Below, in pieces: positions 57,059 to 64,000 of a stretch of 64,000 nt of DNA. The position numbers were made by a program, and so were the translations under genes. How positions within the stretch are numbered: position 1 is the stretch's first letter; every line of letters begins with the position of its first letter. Origin of the DNA: Rhyacophila brunnea (lineage: Eukaryota; Arthropoda; Insecta; Trichoptera; Rhyacophilidae); NCBI GenBank assembly GCA_022495005.1, contig JAGYXB010000961.1, positions 163,023-227,022 on the forward strand, given 5' to 3'. A model generated the notes under the pieces. The model was not told where the DNA came from and did no database searches. It saw only the letters and a program-made list of their open reading frames with translations.

Positions 57059-57433
57059 CGGCCCACATGCTCGTCGTAGGTCAAAATTGAGTTTTTATTG
57101 TATTTTCAAACCATGATCCTGGACACTCCTTAAACGTTGTAGATAATCTATTTATATAATTTTGTAGCCTTATTATCTTTTATATTTATTTTAAACATTT
57201 GATGACTGCATAAAGTATTTTTGTTACATAAAATAGTATTCTTTTAAACCTCTCGCTCTAATGTCCTAGAATATAGTCAAATTTCGGTACATGAATGTGC
57301 AGTGGTGTTAAGATTTTTTACATTTATTAGTTTTTAATCGCATTTATCAAACCATTAGTATAATTTATGACGAGATAATTTTAGTAAAATATTTACGATA
57401 AAAAATTTTGACCTACGACGAGCATGTCCCCCC
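57059..57433. mobile_element. Internally deleted TTAA-family element
   Basis: Bounded by TTAA at 57055-57058 and 57434-57437. Left end CGGCCCACATGCTCGTCGTA, right end TACGACGAGCATGTCCCCCC. About 345 bp of the left arm is kept, then it jumps to the right terminus. It shows that two terminal repeats alone were enough for mobilisation or that the arm was lost after insertion. Confidence 0.85.
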
Positions 57434-57719
57434 TTAAGTGCCAAAACACTCACCTGAAAAGTGAAAGACGTAAGTTTAAGGAAGGCACCCTTCGAAAAGG
57501 AGTCTATATGAAAAAATAAAATTTTACAGGAGAAGTAAAAAACAATTGGTAATTGAAATATTATTTAGATAACTGTAAACACACTGGTTTGTATACAAAA
57601 TATTTGTATTAAAAAAGTAACATTTAACACATAAAATTTATAAAAGAATGTCATTTCGGTGGAAAAGGGGTCTATATACGAGAAATTTATTACAATCGTA
57701 AAGGGGTCTATATGAAATA

Positions 57720-58573
57720 TGGATATATTATAGTCCTTAAACAAAAGTTTTATTCGATGGCTACAAGATTTTGGTAGAACACTGTGTTCTGGTGGTATGT
57801 ATTGTGACATGTGCATGAGATAGTTTAATTTTTCTTTTTGAATGGCCCAGAGTATAATAGACGTACCTAACTCTTCGGGCAAAACTCTAGGGAATATGTT
57901 GCTTCCAGGTTTAAGCATTCTAAACATTTTTCATGGGTGCAAAATATTGTGCGATTTTTTAGCCCTTAAGGATGTAGGGTCGTCATCAGAAAACCGAATC
58001 CACATTACATCTGTAATTTAAAAATTTTGTCTCGCTTGATATCACTTTCTATTGATAAGAAATCTTTGAAGTCTACCTGCTGCATTTCAATTACATTAAA
58101 AGGCTTGTTTAACTTGGCCTCTGTGATGACATATTTTTACAAACAAATAAAAAATAATTAATATTGGTTCAATGTTTGACACATGACATATTAAAAACAA
58201 GCAGAAAGACTCCTTTTCTACAAACTGTTTCTGGGCGTTTTTTGCAGATTTTAGTATCCCAGCTTTAGTTAAATTTTAAATTATGTTAAATTTTTGTAAA
58301 TATGTTATAGTAAATTATGTTTAAAATGTTAAATTTTAGTTAAACAAACCTCTACTCTGTGGAGGCCCATAAGATCCTATTTGGATCGGACATAGTCGAA
58401 AGAAGAAAGAATGAAGTTAAATACTCTTCACCATTGTTCCTTTGATGTTTTCTAACATTTTCTTTCCATTTTGCAATTTTTATCTTGCGTTTACGCTGTT
58501 TATTCATTGTTTTTAGAGCCGCCGGTGACATCACTAAACACTGCGCGTCGGCCGTCTTGGAAATGTCAAACAC
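57720..58573 (-). pseudogene. Decayed multi-exon gene of an insect multicopy protein family
   Basis: On the minus strand the first open block (from about 58531, ATG) reads MSPAALKTMNKQ and then KIAKWKENVRKHQRNNGEEY, a basic W-K-x-N-x-x-K-x-x-R-x-x-G-x-E-Y pattern I associate with the N-terminus of a repeated hypothetical protein family in insects. A later block, after a plausible ATCACAG acceptor at about 58121, reads KPFNVIEMQQVDFKDF, then after a one-base frame change DVMWIRFSDDDPTSLR. The last block has QKEKLNYLMHMSQYIPPEH. These resemble the C-terminal order of that family. A frameshift, stops and a SINE tail (58352-58400) break it. The function is unknown. The flanking inverted motifs suggest a transposon-borne gene. 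Family placement is from memory. Confidence 0.45.
58352..58400 (+). mobile_element. SINE family A 3' tail
   Basis: CTGTGGAGGCCCATAAGATC and GGATCGGACATAGTCGAAAG match the 3' end of the SINE in plus orientation. It lies at the end of the first coding block of the decayed gene, on the antisense strand. Confidence 0.65.
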
Positions 58574-58829
58574 ATATAGACCCCTTTTCTAGGTTAACCA
58601 ACTTAGCGGTATTAATTGTGTCAAATGTATTGCTATAATGAAATAAATTTGTATCTAATAAGTTCAGTAATGCTATATAGACCCCTTTTATGCAATAAAG
58701 CACTTTTTCACCGAATGTATTATAATATAGACCCCTTATGCCTTAATATATGTTTCTGAGGTTTTTCAAAATGTTATTTCTAGAATAACTATTTGTTTGT
58801 GAACTATTTTTTTTTATTCAAAGATAAGG

Positions 58830-59160
58830 TAATTCAATATATTAAAATACAAAGGCCGATTGCCAATAAGTAACGCAATTTAGAAAGCGCTTCACATAGT
58901 ATTGTAAAAAACTTCAGTTAACTTCGTCGCAATTAGATATTATGACAGGTATAGCTTAGTGGTCCGGCACATATGCGTGAATCCCGGAGGGGAGTGTTTT
59001 CAAATATTAAAATTATGGGTAAAAACATTCAATTTTAATGTGACTATTAATAATAGGTATGTTATGAAGTGCAAAATACGTATTCAAAGGGTTATTAAGA
59101 TTTTCAAAAAGATTTTTGCTATTAAATATATTATATTTCTCAGAAGTGTTTTCTAATTAT
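58830..59160 (+). repeat. Family B element with tRNA-like core
   Basis: CAAAGGCCGATTGCCAATAA opens the block. The core at about 58935-58995 has ACAGGTATAGCTTAGTGGTC (box A-like) and GCGTGAATCCC (box B-like). GTGTTTTCAAATATTA follows. Confidence 0.6.
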
Positions 59161-60257
59161 TTATACTTGCCTATGTTTTGAAAAAATAATTAATATAGAT
59201 AAAAAGAAGCAGACATGCCACTTTTTTCATTGTCTGAAAGAATACCGTTGAAAAATATTATGACATTTATTTAGGATTTTTGAAGATTTAGAATTGAAAT
59301 ATGATTATATTCTAGGCTTGAGGTTTTGGATGAGATTTTTTACTGAATTACACTAATTGTAACCACCTAGTTACTAATCATAAAACTTTGGCTCCTAATA
59401 TCAAATGTCATGGCACAGTTAGTATTGATAACTATTTGGTATATTTTAACGGAATAGTTTAATTATTTAATATGAAATTTAAATTGTTATATTTTCAAAA
59501 TTTTTATTTATAAACATTTTGCTATGAACGCACTGAATTTCTGAATAATATAAAGACATTAGCAAAAAGTGTATTTTTAGAAAAGAAGTGCTAAAGCCCA
59601 AAGCACACACAACTACAATCAAGTGTATGTTATGAAACTTAGAAAGACATCGTAAGAAACTTCCTCAGAGATGACGGAAAAATTAACAAATCTGAATAAA
59701 TTGCAAAGCTTATTATGCAGTCAGATAGGATAAATTTTTAAATGCACACGTGGCAATGGTAGACGAAACTAGGATCACACACATCGTGCTGTACGAAAAA
59801 GCTGCCGGCTGTCATTCTTCCGGCAGTCTTCCCAAATCTTGTAAAAATTAATACAATTCAGCCTATAAGAATATCATAATATGGACCTGCATGGTTATAT
59901 GTAAATTGCACGTAAAACATTTCACCGTGCCACATTTCGCCGTGAGCTATCTTATCGGAAAGAGATGACCGTATACTATACTGTCTCCAATTTTATTAGA
60001 TTAAATATGAACATTAATTCAATTTTCATAGCAAAATTAATGAATTCAAAAATGAAAACCTAACATAACCTAACAAACAATTAAGTTTAATCGGCTATTT
60101 TGTGTAAACCGACAAGAAACGTGTTTTATTTAGACACAAATTTTATGTCAGTACTATACGAACCAAAGAGTTTGGATGGTCTTTCGGCCATATATTTCCG
60201 ATACAATATTTCATGTTGAAGTGTGATACGGCGTACTGTATACTTACAAGTTTCTGG
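59161..60257. other. No gene recognised
   Basis: AT-rich. CGTAAAACATTTCACCGTGC near 59913 and CTAACATAACCTAACAAACA near 60060 echo the 50.2-kb fold-back MITE, but no inverted ends could be defined. The 60126-60368 frame enters a SINE. Confidence 0.45.
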
Positions 60258-60261
60258 ACAC

Positions 60262-60445
60262 GGGGCCTCCATAGGGTAAAGGTTTGTATTAACAAACTTT
60301 TTGTTTTTACGAGAAATCGATGTTAACCACTTGCTCAACATATCCTTACTCTGACTCCAAACACACATTGAAAAACAATATTTTTATTTGACAGACCAAG
60401 GATTCGAATCTGGGATACACGAAATTATAAGTCGACGTGTTAACC
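60262..60445 (-). mobile_element. SINE family A copy 6
   Basis: GGGGCCTCCATAGGGTAAAG, TTTTTACGAGAAATCGATGT, CAAGGATTCGAATCTGGGAT (reversed box B GATTCGAATCC) and AAGTCGACGTGTTAACC. The head's final bases are eroded. Confidence 0.75.
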
Positions 60446-60808
60446 AGATTGAAAAGAAGAGCGTATTTACTATAATTATAGAATTATTGACGATTATATT
60501 TAAAAAAAAAAAAACAATGAATCATTAAAAAAATTATTATGAATACCTAGTCAAAGTCTTACGTACATAGAAATTATAATATTGTTATAATTTCACACAA
60601 CTTCTTAAGTTTTTTACAGAATACCTACAAAAAAGATATTATTTAAAACACAATGAGTAACTAAAATTTATAACAAATTTATAAACAAATTCTGATAGGA
60701 GTATGTGTCCCAGATTATATTTCATATATTACAGGACTTATTGATTACTAAAAATAGTCATAATATTCTAACTTATATAACTAACATTAAAACCAATGAC
60801 TTATAGAC

Positions 60809-60850
60809 CAGTGTTTCCCACCCTTTTTACACATGCGAATCGGTAAAAAT
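60809..60850 (+). mobile_element. hAT left terminus
   Basis: CAGTGTTTCCCACCCTTTTT followed by ACACATGCGAATCGG is a common hAT end. A right end and matching octamer were not found with confidence; TTGGAAAAACATA near 60997 is a weak candidate. Confidence 0.45.
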
Positions 60851-61099
60851 GGGAGTGATATTTCGGGAACCGCTAACGCAAATTTGTAGTATTTTGTTTA
60901 TAAGATTTAAAATATTATACAGATATTTAACAGTTTCATTGCAAATACAAAAAAAAAATATAGTATATTTTTGAAGTTATACTTCTTGAGGCGCGTTTGG
61001 AAAAACATATCAGAGTGTATTTTTAGCGTGTGACAAAGTTGCGTGCGCCGATGTAACGCATTTGGCGTGTGTCGGAAGTTGCAACACAATTTATTATTA

Positions 61100-64000
61100 G
61101 ACTGTTAATTTATATTCATAAAACTTTATTTATATTGTAGTGTATATATATTTTCCATTGTAAAGATTGTGTATCAAGATTTGAGGCTATATTTATATTA
61201 GCACTATTTATGAGTAAAATTATATTTATATATTTATATACCTATATATCAATAAATAGATAAATTTTGTGAGTGTTGAGTTGGTAAATAATTCAAACAA
61301 TGGTATGTTGTAAATTTGAAATATTTAGACACTTCATAATATACAAAAATACATATTTTTACAGTTTAGGATAATATTTGTCTCACCTGTATCCCATGTC
61401 AATTTATTTATTAGCGGTTTATAATAATTGAAGACAATAATAATTATTATATTTCATCACAAAAGCCAATATCACGTTTCAGTTAAACCATTAAAAATAG
61501 GCTTTACTTTTGATTTTAAATAAGTTATTATTGTTAAATAATGAAAATATTTGTACAGTCATCTGTTTAAGCAAAGATAGTCGAAATAGCGGTTTGCTAA
61601 ATTTTTCAAACACAGGTTTTGAGATTTTTTTCTTACAAAGTAAGTCATTTTAATATTATTTATTCGCATACATAAATTGCTGACGGTACCTATATTGGTA
61701 AAATACCCTTGAGACCGAAATGAATATGATCATAATAACACGCCAATATAATTTGATTTTTATTAATTCATCATGTGAACTTCTGAATCGATTATTTTTG
61801 CTTTGTTATTTTTTGTTTTGTTAGGCCAAAGAAGTATAACTCCTAACGCGCGTACATAAGTACACACAGCGATTTTTTTTTTATTAATTAATTGAAATAA
61901 TTACAAACTGATCGGTTAGTGAAATTTTCTGCTGCATATTTGCTAGAATAGTTTATAACTATGGCTTCAGTGTTATATTGGAGAGATGAAGTTTTTATTA
62001 CGGATATTGTCGAAATTATCTTCTCACGTGTATATTATGTAGTCGAAAATATGGATGCACATTAATAATTATTAATATATTTGTTACTAACAATGTCTGT
62101 ATTTTATGTCTCGAGCATTAATTGCGGAAAGATTGACGTCTTTCATGAACAGTTTTTTTTAATCATGATTTTCTTCGAATTTTTTGCATAATATGCATTT
62201 TACCAGCGGGTCTATTCTTAACAGTTATCACTTTAGCACGTTTTCGTTATTTTTATTGGTCCAAATTAACACGGAAGGCATTTCAGACACAAAGCTATTA
62301 TCAGCGGCTATCTCCATTAGTTCGTAAATTCGTAATACGGCGAAAATTTAGGTTGGTAGACATGTCGGTCAAATTCGGTTAAGATCGTGCTGACGGATAC
62401 ACTCGAACCTAAGCCAATTTTGTATTGATATGTTAGATATATCAATATAACCTACAATTTTATTAGTCATAACATTGCGATTGCAGCACAAAATGTAATT
62501 GCAGAAAAACAGATTTTATGTTACTACTCGCTGCTACTAGCCACTCGATATTTGATAGCTCACAGGGAACTATAAATTAAGGCAGCGGCCATTACGTTAT
62601 CATATTTCAAAACAGTCGGATCTTGTTTTTCAATTCTCAATATTATGTAAACTTGACGTATTCTGTGTCGCTCTACAAGTTAACATAGGCAATAGAAGGG
62701 GTGTTTAAAGATAGCACTTTTTGATAGTATAGACGGTTAAATTATTTACATAATTAGCCACCTGAATACGTAAAGTGATAATCAATGCTATATATTTATC
62801 ACAATTAGCTCTTTTCGATATGTTAGAATATGCCTGCAGAAAAAAATCTTTACGACTGGCCGAAAGATTTTTCGGACCAGCGATTGGGAAACGCTGACAT
62901 ACTATTGAAACACGAAAATGTTGTTTACCGTAAATATCTAATTGTGGAATCATCGGTAGGTATATCTACTATGAAAATAGACGCCACAACTTTACTGTGA
63001 TGTGACTACATCGAAATAAAACAATTCATTTTATTATATTTTCGTAAGCTTTCGAGTTTTGGGAATACACTAAGAATCCATTTTTGGTAATTGCTTACCT
63101 CTTTGAATATTTAAAAGCTGCAAACACCCAAAAAATTCAGGTAAGTAAATAAATTAAATATGTGTAAAGCCCGCATTTCAATGAAATGTCCATTCCGGCG
63201 GGTACTTAGTTAGATACCCTCATGCCAAGAACCGCAAACGGGCTTACCTTACACTATAGAAAGACCTTTGTATAGAATTACGGAAAGGCTTTTAATTGAA
63301 AATCTAATAATAAAACCTACTCTGTAGCCTTTTTTATAGAACTTCAAATAAACACTTCCCAAAGGAATGCTTCAAAATAATGTTTTTTAATTTAGATACT
63401 TGAATAAAATTAAACAATTGAGTATAATCTGATCCTTTATATATATAAAACAAAAAATATATTATTGTCATTACTATGATTCATTTTATCAAAGAGATCA
63501 GAGATACCTTAATCTCCACTTTCGAATCAAACCAAACGACACAAAATAGGATGAATCTAAACAGATAAACAAGGCTTTACAAGGATTAGAAGATTGCTGT
63601 ATTCAAAAGGCATTTAACTGATACGTATATTTTTATACCTAATAATAAATTAAATTGAAATATTGTTTGTGTGATTGTAAAGTGTTTGGTTTTTACTTAG
63701 TGCTTACAACAAGTGTTTGTAGCAATCATATCACTCAGCATTAAATAAGTGACACACTTTAATATGTATGTTTAGTTGTCGAAACAAAACAATAGAGCGA
63801 TCATATTCATCAGCATTTTCTCAATCATTACTAGATCAGTAGGGTCTATTTTGATTTGTTAATTGCAACAATATCTCTTGTAATATATGTGCTGCATTTG
63901 TATAAATTGGAAGGACAATGCATCAACTCATCGAGTCCGTCACGAGACGCACTACTATTGTCACGAGTTCTTCACTCGACATAGTTTACCATCACTCCAC
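61100..64000. other. AT-rich terminal stretch, no gene seen
   Basis: No recognisable protein, tRNA or repeat shared with the rest of the window. The minus-strand frame 62705-62953 has ordinary amino-acid composition but no motif. This may be intergenic or intronic DNA. Confidence 0.5.

Larger units (their letters stand above)
57495..58740. repeat. Inverted arrays of a GGGGTCTATATG motif around a decayed gene
   Basis: AAAAGGAGTCTATATG at 57495, AAAAGGGGTCTATATA at 57663 and TAAAGGGGTCTATATG at 57699 lie on the plus strand. The complement CATATAGACCCCTTTT occurs at 58573 and close variants at 58673 and 58725. A weaker copy (AGACTCCTTTT) is at 58207. The arrangement is like subterminal repeats of a DNA transposon. 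Confidence 0.7.

Noticed and set aside
57565..57927. Single 120-codon protein gene on the minus strand
   Set aside because: Only its first part resembles the C-terminus of the decayed multi-exon family; the remainder is AT-rich read-through with Phe/Ile-rich composition.

Overview
The window is about 30% GC and looks like non-coding nuclear DNA from an arthropod, most likely an insect. I see no intact cellular gene, no operon structure and no CRISPR array. Open frames are short, and many of the longest begin at TTG or GTG in obvious repeats, as expected by chance or in decayed mobile elements. The TE content (hAT, Tc1/mariner, PIF/Harbinger and TTAA-flanked DNA elements, non-LTR retrotransposon tails ending in TGATGATGATG, tRNA-derived SINEs) and one decayed insect-type multicopy protein suggest an AT-rich insect such as a hemipteran or lepidopteran. 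The species cannot be fixed from the sequence alone.

Layout. 0-13 kb: dispersed repeats, a TAGGGATTGC-type hAT element (2.2 kb), a reverse-transcriptase remnant (3.0-3.6 kb), a 1.2 kb non-autonomous hAT with perfect target duplications (4.3-5.5 kb), a pair of inverted partly coding repeats (7.7 and 10.0 kb), mariner and LINE scraps (8.5-9.0 kb), two more hAT elements (10.8-11.9 kb) and two simple tandem arrays. 13-20 kb: a 1.37 kb near-perfect fold-back element flanked by TTAA and a 400-bp PIF/Harbinger-like element. 20-31 kb: a 5'-truncated LINE with a recognisable reverse-transcriptase C-terminus, SINEs, a LINE split by a hAT that itself carries a TA-flanked element, and a hAT transposase pseudogene disrupted by another hAT. 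31-51 kb: a roughly 390-bp richer-GC sequence island present twice in inverted orientation (31.0 and 51.0 kb), with many MITE, SINE and repeat copies between. 51-60 kb: LINE tails, a mariner transposase fragment, MITEs, and at 57.5-58.75 kb a decayed multi-exon gene flanked by inverted arrays of a short motif. 60-64 kb: essentially unannotated AT-rich DNA.

The elements interact mainly by nesting. Insertions with target-site duplications allow relative dating: the 27.8 kb hAT entered an older hAT transposase gene, and the 26.5 kb TA element lies inside the 25.9 kb hAT, which entered an older LINE. All calls come from reading the sequence. Protein family names rest on remembered motif patterns and were not searched.
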